Shown piece by piece: positions 43,578 to 51,424 of a stretch of 64,000 bases of DNA. The position numbers and the translations under genes were made by a program. The DNA lies in contig NZ_CP170094.1 of NCBI RefSeq assembly GCF_042180575.1, positions 682,001 to 746,000 on the forward strand. The letters are read 5' to 3'. Below the pieces are notes generated by a model. It worked only from the letters and a program-made list of their open reading frames with translations. It searched no databases and was not told where the DNA came from. Within the stretch, counting starts at the first letter, position 1. Every line of letters begins with the position of its first letter. The stretch is from Bernardetia sp042180575 (GTDB lineage Bacteria > Bacteroidota > Bacteroidia > Cytophagales > Bernardetiaceae).

Positions 43578-44111
43578 CTAATACAAAATTTTATAAGTCA
43601 AAATTTGCATTCCTTTTTCATACGATTCAGTTTGCAAAAGCTCTAACTGATAGGATTTCTGAGAATTTCCAAAAATTTTGATGCCTTTACCTAACAGAAT
43701 AGGATTTAACTTAATTTTTAGAATATCGATTTTTTTGTTTTCTAACAACCACCCTGCAAATCTTCCTCCTCCACAAAGATAAATGTCAGTTCCTTGTTGT
43801 GCTTGAATTTTTTCTATTTCAGAAAGGTTTATACTTTTTATGTGAACATTTGCATCAGCATTTTCAAATGTTAGATTATCTGAAAAAATATAATGTTCCA
43901 TAGTTGAGTAAGCAGCTTTGCCAACTTCTAAACCATATTTATATCCAAATTCATATGTTTTTCTTCCCATAATTACAGTATCAAATTCTTTCAAATCATT
44001 TTGATATTTTGTAACTCCATTACCTTCAAATATAAATTGGCTTATATCCTCATTTTCTCCTGCAATAAATCCATCTAATGAACAAGCTACATAATAAATA
44101 ATTTTTCTCAT
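43578..44111 (-). CDS. Dihydrofolate reductase-like protein (RibD C-terminal family)
   Basis: A 177-residue cytoplasmic protein of the DHFR/RibD_C fold. The opening MRKIIYYVACSLDGFIAGENEDISQF and the NADPH-binding segments (VIMGRKTYEFG; DIYLCGGGRFAGWLLE) are standard. Stand-alone members of this family (YyaP/YwjB-like) are probably NADPH-dependent reductases of unknown substrate; it is unlikely to be the essential FolA. The C-terminus (LNPILLGKGIKIF) keeps the conserved loop. It converges on ansA and has no operon partner. Confidence 0.85.
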   Translation of the reverse strand: MRKIIYYVACSLDGFIAGENEDISQFIFEGNGVTKYQNDLKEFDTVIMGRKTYEFGYKYGLEVGKAAYSTMEHYIFSDNLTFENADANVHIKSINLSEIEKIQAQQGTDIYLCGGGRFAGWLLENKKIDILKIKLNPILLGKGIKIFGNSQKSYQLELLQTESYEKGMQILTYKILY

Positions 44112-44183
44112 TGTATTGTATAGTTAAGTTGATAATTTAATTTTTGTTACACCTAAAGAGTCTGGCAACACTATACAACACAA

Positions 44184-44235
44184 AAAAAATGCTTGAAGTT
44201 CCCATAAAAACAGGAAATTTCAAGCATTTTGTATT
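44184..44235 (-). terminator. Terminator after nqrF
   Basis: AAAATGCTTGAA pairs with TTCAAGCATTTT across a 20-base loop, with a run of eight T when read on the minus strand, about 60 bases after the nqrF stop. Confidence 0.75.
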
Positions 44236-44293
44236 TATAAAGTCAATGGTAATTTCACTTATAACTTACCACTAACAACTTATAACTATATTC

Positions 44294-45571
44294 TTATCCA
44301 CCAAAATCATCAAACATAATGTGTTCTTGTGGAACGCCATAATCATCTAACATTTTCAAAACGGCTGCATTCATCATTGGAGGTCCACAGAAGTAAAATT
44401 CAATTTCTTCTGGATCTTCATGTTTAGAAAGATAATTATCAATCAAAGATTGATGAACAAAACCTACTTTACCATCCCAGTTATCTTCTGGTAATGGTTC
44501 TGAAAGTACAATATTAAATGTAAAATTCGGAAATTCTTTTTCGATAGCTCTAAATTCCTCTACGTAGAAAAGTTCTCTTTTCGAACGTCCACCATACCAA
44601 AATGAAACCTTACGGTCAGATTTAAGAGTATGGAATAAATGGAAAATATGAGAACGCAATGGAGCCATACCAGCACCACCACCAATATAAATCATTTCTT
44701 TACCTGTATCTTTAATAAAGAATTCGCCATAAGGTCCTGAGATATTTACTTTATCTCCTTCTTTACAATTAAATACATAAGAAGAACATTTTCCTGGATT
44801 TACATCCATCCATTTGTTATTTGCTCTATCCCAAGGTGGAGTAGCAATACGAATGTTAAGCATGACAATATTTCCCTCTGCTGGGTGATTTGCCATAGAA
44901 TAAGCTCTAAATTCTAGCTCATCATTTACCATTTTCAAATCCCAAAGACCAAATTTATTCCATTCATCTCTGAACTTGTCTTTTCCACCAGGGTCATTTG
45001 GAAGTGGGCTAATATCTATATTTTTAAAATCTACTGTAATTGGTGGTACGTCAATCTGAATATATCCACCCGACTCAAAGTGTAAACTCTCCCCTGCAGG
45101 TAATTCTACTACAAATTCTTTAATAAAAGAGGCTACATTATAGTTAGATTTAACAGTACATTCCCATTTTTTAATTCCAAAAATTTCTTCTGGAATACGG
45201 ATTTGCATATCTTTCTTTACTTTTACTTGACAAGCCAAACGAACATTTTCTTTTTGTTCAGAACGGCTCAAATGTCCGACTTCGGTAGGCAAAACATCAC
45301 CACCACCATCATCTACAATACATTTACACATGGCACATGTACCACCACCACCACAGGCAGAAGGTAAAAATATTTTGTTTTCACCAAGAGTAGAAAGAAG
45401 TGTTGAGCCAGCAGCAACAACGATTGGATCGCCCTCATTACCATTGACAGTGATTTTTACGTCTCCACTTTGTACTAATTGCGCCTTTGCAACAAGAAGC
45501 AATCCTACAAGCAGAAGAGTAACAACTCCGAAAACGGCAAGTCCTGCAAGAATTACAGTTAAATTGATCAT
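44294..45571 (-). CDS. nqrF: Na+-translocating NADH:quinone reductase subunit F
   Basis: A 425-residue membrane-anchored flavo-iron-sulfur protein, the NADH-oxidising subunit of the sodium pump NQR. One N-terminal membrane helix (VILAGLAVFGVVTLLLVGLLLVA) is followed by a plant-type 2Fe-2S domain with Cys73, Cys79, Cys82 and Cys114, then an FAD-binding domain (RAYSMANHP near 235) and an NADH-binding domain (IGGGAGMAPLRSHIFHL, FYFCGPPMMN). Electrons pass from NADH through FAD and the cluster to the rest of the pump. Length is as usual. nqrA-E are not next to it in this window, so the subunit is either encoded apart or the operon lies elsewhere. Confidence 0.95.
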   Translation of the reverse strand: MINLTVILAGLAVFGVVTLLLVGLLLVAKAQLVQSGDVKITVNGNEGDPIVVAAGSTLLSTLGENKIFLPSACGGGGTCAMCKCIVDDGGGDVLPTEVGHLSRSEQKENVRLACQVKVKKDMQIRIPEEIFGIKKWECTVKSNYNVASFIKEFVVELPAGESLHFESGGYIQIDVPPITVDFKNIDISPLPNDPGGKDKFRDEWNKFGLWDLKMVNDELEFRAYSMANHPAEGNIVMLNIRIATPPWDRANNKWMDVNPGKCSSYVFNCKEGDKVNISGPYGEFFIKDTGKEMIYIGGGAGMAPLRSHIFHLFHTLKSDRKVSFWYGGRSKRELFYVEEFRAIEKEFPNFTFNIVLSEPLPEDNWDGKVGFVHQSLIDNYLSKHEDPEEIEFYFCGPPMMNAAVLKMLDDYGVPQEHIMFDDFGG

Positions 45572-45650
45572 GTATTCTGTTTTTTTAGGTCTATTTTTGC
45601 GTTTGAATAAATTACTTACTAAAGATTCATTTATTGAAATAATATAGCTA

Positions 45651-45682
45651 CAAATATACGTTCAAAAATTCTCAAATACCAA
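45651..45682 (-). promoter_or_regulatory. Promoter of nqrF
   Basis: Read on the minus strand: TTG (45680-45682), 21 bases, then TATATTTG (45651-45658), 80 bases before the start codon. Confidence 0.5.
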
Positions 45683-45812
45683 TAGCAATTCATTAAAAAA
45701 CACGTTTTATTTCAAAATTTTGCTATTTTTTTAAATTTTCATATCAAAACAAGTCGTATCAAACTACTTGATATAAGCTGATTATAAAAAATCTTTACTC
45801 GCTTTTTATCTG

Positions 45813-45820
45813 TAACTTTG
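45813..45820 (+). promoter_or_regulatory. Candidate -7 box for the 2OG oxygenase gene
   Basis: TAACTTTG fits TAnnTTTG and lies 70 bases before the chosen start at 45890; the -33 element is only TTTA. Confidence 0.45.
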
Positions 45821-45889
45821 TGATTGACAATAAGAAATAAATGTAGTAGAAAATTGTTTTACAAAAAAAAAATCATTCAAAATAAAATT

Positions 45890-46525
45890 ATGAATTCAAT
45901 AAGTTTGATAGAATCCGATAAAATAAATCTTCTCATTGACGGTTTGGCAGAAAATGGCTGGGCAACTGTTGATGATTTTTTACCTTTAGAAATTGCAAAT
46001 TCTCTTAGAAAAGAATTAAATGATGAATATGAAAAAGGGGAATTTGACCCAGCAGGAATAGGAAGACGTGGTGTAGATTGGCAATTACGACCAGAAATAA
46101 GAAGCGATTATGTAAAATGGTTGCAACCCAATGAATTGACAGAATTTCAACAGCTTTATTGGACTCAAATAGATAATTTCAAACAAGCAATTAATCAAGA
46201 ATTATATTTATCCCTAAATAATTTTGAAGGGCATTTTGCTATTTATCCACCTAAAAGTTTCTACAAAAAACATTTAGACAATCATCAGTCAGCCCAAAAA
46301 CGGTTTATTTCCTGTATTCTTTATTTCAATCAAGATTGGAAAGAAGAAGATGGAGGCAAATTGAGAATCTACGATAAAGACGATAAACATAAAGTAGAAA
46401 CTGATATTTTGCCCATCTTTAATCGCTTTGTATGTATGCGAAGCGAACTTATTTGGCATGAAGTTTTGCCGAGTGAAAAACGAAACAGAATGAGTATGAC
46501 AGGTTGGTTGAGAAGAGAAAGTTAA
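45890..46525 (+). CDS. 2-oxoglutarate/Fe(II)-dependent oxygenase (prolyl hydroxylase-like)
   Basis: A 211-residue enzyme from the ATG at 45890 (MNSISLIESDK); an in-frame TTG at 45824 would add a basic, unlikely leader. The iron triad reads His128-x-Asp130 (YKKHLDNH) and His190 (LIWHEVLPS), with Arg200 (NRMSMTGW) as the 2-oxoglutarate-binding residue. The strand arrangement and the RRGVDWQLRPEI segment resemble the PHD/EglN-like and PKHD-type prolyl hydroxylases found in bacteria, some of which modify EF-Tu or ribosomal proteins. The substrate here is unknown. Cytoplasmic, with no operon partner. Confidence 0.85.
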   Translation: MNSISLIESDKINLLIDGLAENGWATVDDFLPLEIANSLRKELNDEYEKGEFDPAGIGRRGVDWQLRPEIRSDYVKWLQPNELTEFQQLYWTQIDNFKQAINQELYLSLNNFEGHFAIYPPKSFYKKHLDNHQSAQKRFISCILYFNQDWKEEDGGKLRIYDKDDKHKVETDILPIFNRFVCMRSELIWHEVLPSEKRNRMSMTGWLRRES

Positions 46526-46689
46526 TCCTTTTTCTCCACGAATAAATTCGTAGGTTTCATTTTTGAATAAATTTCCGATAAAAAAACAGCTTTTGCTAAA
46601 GTAATTTTAAAATTCTACTAAAATTAGTACCTTTAAATCTATAAAATACTTAGTAGGTCATAATTTTTAATTAGCTATGCTGATTATTT

Positions 46690-46728
46690 CATAATTAGCT
46701 TCGCTGAATATCCATTTCGTAATTATTC
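46690..46728. repeat. CTGCTTTTGCA-family repeat, partial copy 2
   Basis: A TAATTAGCTTCGCTGAATAT stretch followed by TTCGTAATTATTC, just before recQ. It matches the left half of 32327-32374. Confidence 0.4.
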
Positions 46729-46732
46729 ATCA

Positions 46733-48880
46733 ATGAATCTCAATAAAGCTCGCCACGCTCTTCAACAATATTTTGGTTATTCTACTTTTCGCCCGTTGCA
46801 AGAAGATATTATTTCTTCTGTCTATGCAAAAAATGATACACTTGTTTTGATGCCAACAGGTGGAGGAAAATCTATTTGTTATCAAATTCCTGCCGTTACT
46901 TTAGATGGAATTTGTATTGTTATTTCGCCTTTGATTGCGCTGATGAAAGACCAAGTAAATGCACTTCAAACCAACGGAATTTCGGCAGCCTTTCTTAATT
47001 CTTCACAAGATGCAGGCGAACAAAGAGAAATAGAAGCAGAAGTAAAACAAGGAATTATAAAACTTTTGTACGTTTCACCAGAAAAATTATTGACAGATTC
47101 ATTTCTTTATTTTTTGAGTTCTTTGCCTGTTTCACTTTTTGCTGTCGATGAAGCGCATTGTATTTCGCAGTGGGGACACGATTTTCGTCCAGAATACACA
47201 CAACTCAAAACGTTAAAAGACCGTTTTCCACTCGTTCCGATGATTGCTCTTACGGCTACGGCTGATAAAATTACTAGGCGAGATATTGTCAGTCAATTAG
47301 GTTTAGAAAATCCGACCGAGTTTGTGGCTTCATTTAACCGTCCTAATCTTTCACTCAATGTTTTACCTGCTTATAAAAGGATGGATAGCATTGTAAGTTA
47401 TATTTTGAGGCGACCAAATGAATCAGGAATTATTTATGCCTTGAGCAGAAAAAATACAGAAAATATCGCTGCAAGGCTTCAAAAAGCAGGTGTAAAAGCT
47501 GATTATTACCACGCAGGACTAACTGCTCACGAAAGAAACCGAGTTCAAGATGATTTTATTGCAGACCGAACACCTATTGTTTGTGCAACAGTTGCCTTTG
47601 GAATGGGCATCGATAAGCCAAATGTTCGTTGGGTAATGCATTATAATATTCCAAAAAATATTGAAGGCTATTATCAAGAAATTGGACGAGCAGGACGTGA
47701 TGGACTTACAGGCGATACACTGCTTTTTTATAGTTTTAATGACTTGGAAGTATTGAAAGGTTTTGCAGAAGAAAGTGGACAAAAAGAACTTCAACTTGCC
47801 AAACTAGAGCGAATGCAACAGTACGCAGATGCTCAAATTTGTAGAAGAAAGATATTATTGAGTTATTTTGGAGAAACTTTATTAGAAAACTGTGGAAACT
47901 GTGATGTATGTAAAAATCCTCCTAAACATTTTGATGGAACAATCATCGCACAAAAAGCATTTTCGGCAATGATGCGAATGGATGAAAAAGTAGGTTTTAC
48001 GATGCTTATTGATGTTTTGCGTGGTTCGCAGCGACAGGAAGTTTTGGAAAGAGGATATGATAAAATAAAAACGTATGGTGCAGGTTCGGATATTTCGGCT
48101 GGAATTTGGCAACAGCATTTATTACAGTTTTTGAATATGGGTTTGATAGAAATTGCGTATGACCAAAATAATGCTTTAAAGCTAACAGAGGCAGCAAAAG
48201 CTATTTTATTTCAAAAAAAGAAAGTAGATTTAGTCAAATTTGAGTTTAAATCTAAGAAAGAAAGAGAGAAAGAATTTGAAAGACCAAAAAGTAAAAAACG
48301 AGAACTTCAAGACGGATTATTTGAAGAATTGCGTCAGCTCAGAAGACAGATTGCAGACTCAAAAGGAATTGCTCCCTATATGGTTTTTGGAGATGCAACA
48401 CTCAAAGATATGGTCGATAAATCGCCTACACATTTGTTTCAGATGCGCCAAGTTTCTGGTGTTGGTGATGTAAAATTGAGAGAATTTGGACAAATATTTT
48501 TAGATACAATAGTAAATTTTCTCAAAAATCAAGATGTTGCAGATAAAGCAAAACTGACAAGTTCGCATCAAGTGAGTTACGAAATGTTTACAAAAGAAAA
48601 TAAATCATTAGCTCAAATAGCAAAAGAGCGAAATATTACTGAAGGAACTGTTTTAGGACATTTGTATAAAGCAAGTCAAGACGGATTTGAAATTGATTGG
48701 TTAGAATTTGTAACCCTAGAAGAAATAGAAATTATCGAAAAAGCCATCAAAACAGTCAGAAAAAGGATACCAAAAGATGAAACTTTCAGAATGAAATTTG
48801 TCTTTGAGTATTTAGAAGAAAAAATGAGTTATGTCAAATTGCGTGCTGCTGTGGCTTATCAAAAAGGACAGGAGGTTTAA
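46733..48880 (+). CDS. recQ: ATP-dependent DNA helicase RecQ
   Basis: A 715-residue SF2 3'-5' DNA helicase. Walker A TGGGKS is at 42-47 and DEAH at 139-142; the helicase C-domain shows AFGMGIDKPNVRW and QEIGRAGRDG. A zinc-binding RQC region follows (Cys in AQICRRKILL and CGNCDVC near 375-395), then a winged helix. An HRDC domain spans about 525-605 (QIADSKGIAPYMVFGDATL). The last 90 residues carry a HTH_40-like segment (SLAQIAKERNITEGTVLGHL), seen in the longer Bacteroidota RecQ type. Roles are recombination and restart of stalled forks. Length is normal for this extended form. Confidence 0.95.
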   Translation: MNLNKARHALQQYFGYSTFRPLQEDIISSVYAKNDTLVLMPTGGGKSICYQIPAVTLDGICIVISPLIALMKDQVNALQTNGISAAFLNSSQDAGEQREIEAEVKQGIIKLLYVSPEKLLTDSFLYFLSSLPVSLFAVDEAHCISQWGHDFRPEYTQLKTLKDRFPLVPMIALTATADKITRRDIVSQLGLENPTEFVASFNRPNLSLNVLPAYKRMDSIVSYILRRPNESGIIYALSRKNTENIAARLQKAGVKADYYHAGLTAHERNRVQDDFIADRTPIVCATVAFGMGIDKPNVRWVMHYNIPKNIEGYYQEIGRAGRDGLTGDTLLFYSFNDLEVLKGFAEESGQKELQLAKLERMQQYADAQICRRKILLSYFGETLLENCGNCDVCKNPPKHFDGTIIAQKAFSAMMRMDEKVGFTMLIDVLRGSQRQEVLERGYDKIKTYGAGSDISAGIWQQHLLQFLNMGLIEIAYDQNNALKLTEAAKAILFQKKKVDLVKFEFKSKKEREKEFERPKSKKRELQDGLFEELRQLRRQIADSKGIAPYMVFGDATLKDMVDKSPTHLFQMRQVSGVGDVKLREFGQIFLDTIVNFLKNQDVADKAKLTSSHQVSYEMFTKENKSLAQIAKERNITEGTVLGHLYKASQDGFEIDWLEFVTLEEIEIIEKAIKTVRKRIPKDETFRMKFVFEYLEEKMSYVKLRAAVAYQKGQEV

Positions 48881-48950
48881 AATAATATTATTTACTCTCT
48901 TAAAAAAATAGGTTCTCTGTTTCTAGTTGTGCAACACATCAAAAATTTGC

Positions 48951-50111
48951 TTAATCAATCTCAATTCTCAGTTTTGCACTATAAATAGTTTCCTTTTGCT
49001 CAATTTCTAAAGAATATTTATGAGGATAAAGAAGTTCTAGCCTTCGTTTGAGGTTTTGTAATCCAATTCCTTGTTCTGTCTGTTTTTGATTATTTTCTTC
49101 TGAATCAAAATTATTTTCTATCCAAAACATAAGTTCTTGTTGATTTTTATTTTGAATCAAATCTAGTTGAATAGTCAAAAAAGCATTTTCTCTCAATGTT
49201 TCTACGCCATGTTTGAAGGCATTTTCAAGTAAAATAATGAAAAGTAAAGGCGCAATTTGAGTAGTTTCTGTATTTATAGTTTGTCCAACTGAAAAACTGA
49301 TTTCTACGTCTTTTTGATACCGAATTTTTTGAAGTTCGATATAATTTTTTAGATATTCTATTTCATCAAGTACCAAAACGGTCTGTTTTTGTCCTTCATA
49401 AATGGTGTAACGCATCATATCAGAAAGTTGCAAAATCATTGTAGGAGCTTTTTCTGAATTTTGAACTGTCAAAGAATAAAGATTATTGAGCGTATTAAAG
49501 AAAAAATGAGGATTTATTTGAGTTTTCAAAAGAGCTAATTCGGCAGTCGTTTTTTGTGCTTTTAAGTTTTGTAACCATTTCCATTGTTCATATATCCAAA
49601 TCAGAAAAAAAGCAGGAATAGGCAAAATAAAAAAACTAAGAGCTGTTTCTTTTTTCTGTAAATACATTTCCAATCCACCAGAAAACAACCTAACATACAG
49701 AAAATAAAGCGATGAAACCCCATAAACTCCCCAAATAATGATTTTATATTTTGTAAAAAAAGACGGAAAAGCAGCATAAAATCCACCCATCCAAAATAAA
49801 ATCATAATTAAAATAATTACAGGATTATCAGTCATTCCCTGCATAGAAAGTCGTACAAAAGCCAAAACTCCAATTAATAAGAGAAGTCCTAGAAGTAGAT
49901 ATAAATAGTTTCCTCCTTTTTTAAAATAGGTATAAATCATCAACGAAATAACAACTCCATATAGCAACAGAAAAAAAGTATTCATAAAAAACTCCTTTTC
50001 ATCTATCAAAATCAGTTTGCTGTACTGCAATAATTTTACAAGAATAAAAGTAAGTGGAAAGCCTATCAAAACGGCTTTATATTTCTTGAGAAGAGTAATA
50101 ATTTGATTCAT
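48951..50111 (-). CDS. LytS-type sensor histidine kinase
   Basis: A 386-residue membrane kinase from the ATG at 50111 (MNQIITLLKKYKAVLIG); an in-frame ATG at 50159 would add a basic leader of 16 residues. Six or so hydrophobic segments fill residues 10-175. The His_kinase domain contains the phospho-accepting His in QINPHFFFNTLNNLYSL (His202 in this numbering), and an HATPase_c domain follows with LLENAFKHGVE and GIGLQNLKRRLELLYP. Such kinases normally pair with a LytTR response regulator, but none is adjacent, so the partner is encoded elsewhere or has been lost. The ABC genes that follow divergently may be its targets, which is a guess. Confidence 0.88.
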   Translation of the reverse strand: MNQIITLLKKYKAVLIGFPLTFILVKLLQYSKLILIDEKEFFMNTFFLLLYGVVISLMIYTYFKKGGNYLYLLLGLLLLIGVLAFVRLSMQGMTDNPVIILIMILFWMGGFYAAFPSFFTKYKIIIWGVYGVSSLYFLYVRLFSGGLEMYLQKKETALSFFILPIPAFFLIWIYEQWKWLQNLKAQKTTAELALLKTQINPHFFFNTLNNLYSLTVQNSEKAPTMILQLSDMMRYTIYEGQKQTVLVLDEIEYLKNYIELQKIRYQKDVEISFSVGQTINTETTQIAPLLFIILLENAFKHGVETLRENAFLTIQLDLIQNKNQQELMFWIENNFDSEENNQKQTEQGIGLQNLKRRLELLYPHKYSLEIEQKETIYSAKLRIEID

Positions 50112-50328
50112 GTGAAGTATAATTTTTGTCTTACGAAAATACATCTTCTTTACTCTCATTCATAAAAATCATGACAAACCCAGTAAAAACAAGGTCAAAC
50201 AAGTTGTTTTTTGATTTAAAATGGTTTGTCAGTCTTTTAAAAGTGTATAAAGTCAAAAAAAACGTGTTTGTCATTCTTATTAGATAGAGAAAAAATAGTG
50301 TTTTAGTTTTGGAATATAGAAAAAAACA

Positions 50329-50355
50329 GTCGTTGGTGAGACACCCACAACGGCA
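50329..50355. repeat. 27-bp palindromic repeat, copy 2
   Basis: GTCGTTGGTGAGACACCCAC then AACGGCA: 25 of 27 bases agree with 8707-8733. It lies 36 bases before the ABC ATPase start, again in a gene leader. Confidence 0.6.
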
Positions 50356-50390
50356 GTAGAAAAAACATTCTTCATTTAATCTCTACCAAA

Positions 50391-51254
50391 ATGAACACAC
50401 TCACTATTGAAAACCTTTCAAAAACATATCCCAACGGAACAGAAGCCTTACAATCTATTTCTTTAGAACTTACAGACGGAATGTTTGGCTTATTAGGAGC
50501 AAATGGAGCAGGAAAATCGTCTCTCATGCGAACCCTTGCCACATTACAAGAACCCTCTTTAGGAACTATTACTTTCAATAAAAATGATATTCTAAAAAAT
50601 CCAGATGCAATTCGTCATACACTTGGCTATTTACCTCAAGAATTTGGTGTGTATCCCAAAATTTCAGCACAAGAAATGCTCAATTATTTAGGAATTTTGA
50701 AAGGGTTAGAAAATAAAAAAGAACGAAAAGAACAAGTAAACGCACTTTTAGAGCAAACAAATTTATATCAACAACGCAAAAAATCAGTTGCTACTTTTTC
50801 AGGTGGAATGCGCCAACGTTTCGGAATTGCACAAGCATTATTGGGAAATCCAAAACTGATTATTGTAGATGAACCCACAGCAGGACTTGACCCCACAGAG
50901 CGCAATCGTTTTTTGAATCTTCTGAGTGAAATTGGCGAAAACAGAATCGTTATTTTATCGACGCATTTTGTGGAAGACATACGAGAACTCTGTACCAATA
51001 TGGCAATTATGGGACAAGGAAAAATTATAACAAAAGGAAATCCTAATGAGCTTATTTCTACTTTAAAGAATTGTATTTGGACGAAAATGGTAGAAAAAAA
51101 TGAAGTTCTACACCTTAAAAATAGGTTTCAAGTCATTTCTACAAAACTCATAGGAGGAAAAACACAACTTACTATTTTTTCAAAAACAGCTCCTAATGAA
51201 GGTTTTGAGCCTAAAATGGCAACTTTAGAAGATTTTTACTTTACAAAAAGCTAA
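50391..51254 (+). CDS. ABC transporter ATP-binding protein, partner of the permease-peptidase
   Basis: A 287-residue ABC ATPase with Walker A GANGAGKSS near residues 36-44, signature FSGGMRQRFG near 137, Walker B LIIVDEPTAGLDP near 160 and H-loop ILSTHFVEDI near 188. The tail after 210 is variable. The large permease/M1 peptidase gene follows after 170 bases and is the likely membrane partner. The pair resembles ABC-2-type exporters of Bacteroidota with a fused peptidase; the substrate is unknown, and peptides or protein precursors are possible. The leader contains a 27-bp palindromic repeat. Confidence 0.88.
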   Translation: MNTLTIENLSKTYPNGTEALQSISLELTDGMFGLLGANGAGKSSLMRTLATLQEPSLGTITFNKNDILKNPDAIRHTLGYLPQEFGVYPKISAQEMLNYLGILKGLENKKERKEQVNALLEQTNLYQQRKKSVATFSGGMRQRFGIAQALLGNPKLIIVDEPTAGLDPTERNRFLNLLSEIGENRIVILSTHFVEDIRELCTNMAIMGQGKIITKGNPNELISTLKNCIWTKMVEKNEVLHLKNRFQVISTKLIGGKTQLTIFSKTAPNEGFEPKMATLEDFYFTKS

Positions 51255-51258
51255 TATC

Positions 51259-51292
51259 AATTACGAATTACGAATTAAAAATTACGAATTTA
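51259..51292. repeat. AATTACGAATT-family intergenic repeat, copy 2
   Basis: Starts AATTACGAATTACGAATT, then AAAAATTACGAATT. It is about 33 bases identical, in inverted orientation, to 26754-26790, and lies between the ATPase and permease genes. Confidence 0.65.
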
Positions 51293-51424
51293 ATATTCTG
51301 ATTAACAGCCCTGCCTTCATTGATATTTTATCGCAACAACACCAGCCAAAAACACTCCTTGCCTTTGTTGGTGTTTTAGCACAGCGACACCTACAAAAAC
51401 TACCACAAATCAAATAAAACACTT

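Noticed and set aside
45824..45889. TTG start of the 2OG oxygenase
   Set aside because: It would add a basic leader and lies within a few bases of the predicted -7 box; ATG 45890 is preferred.
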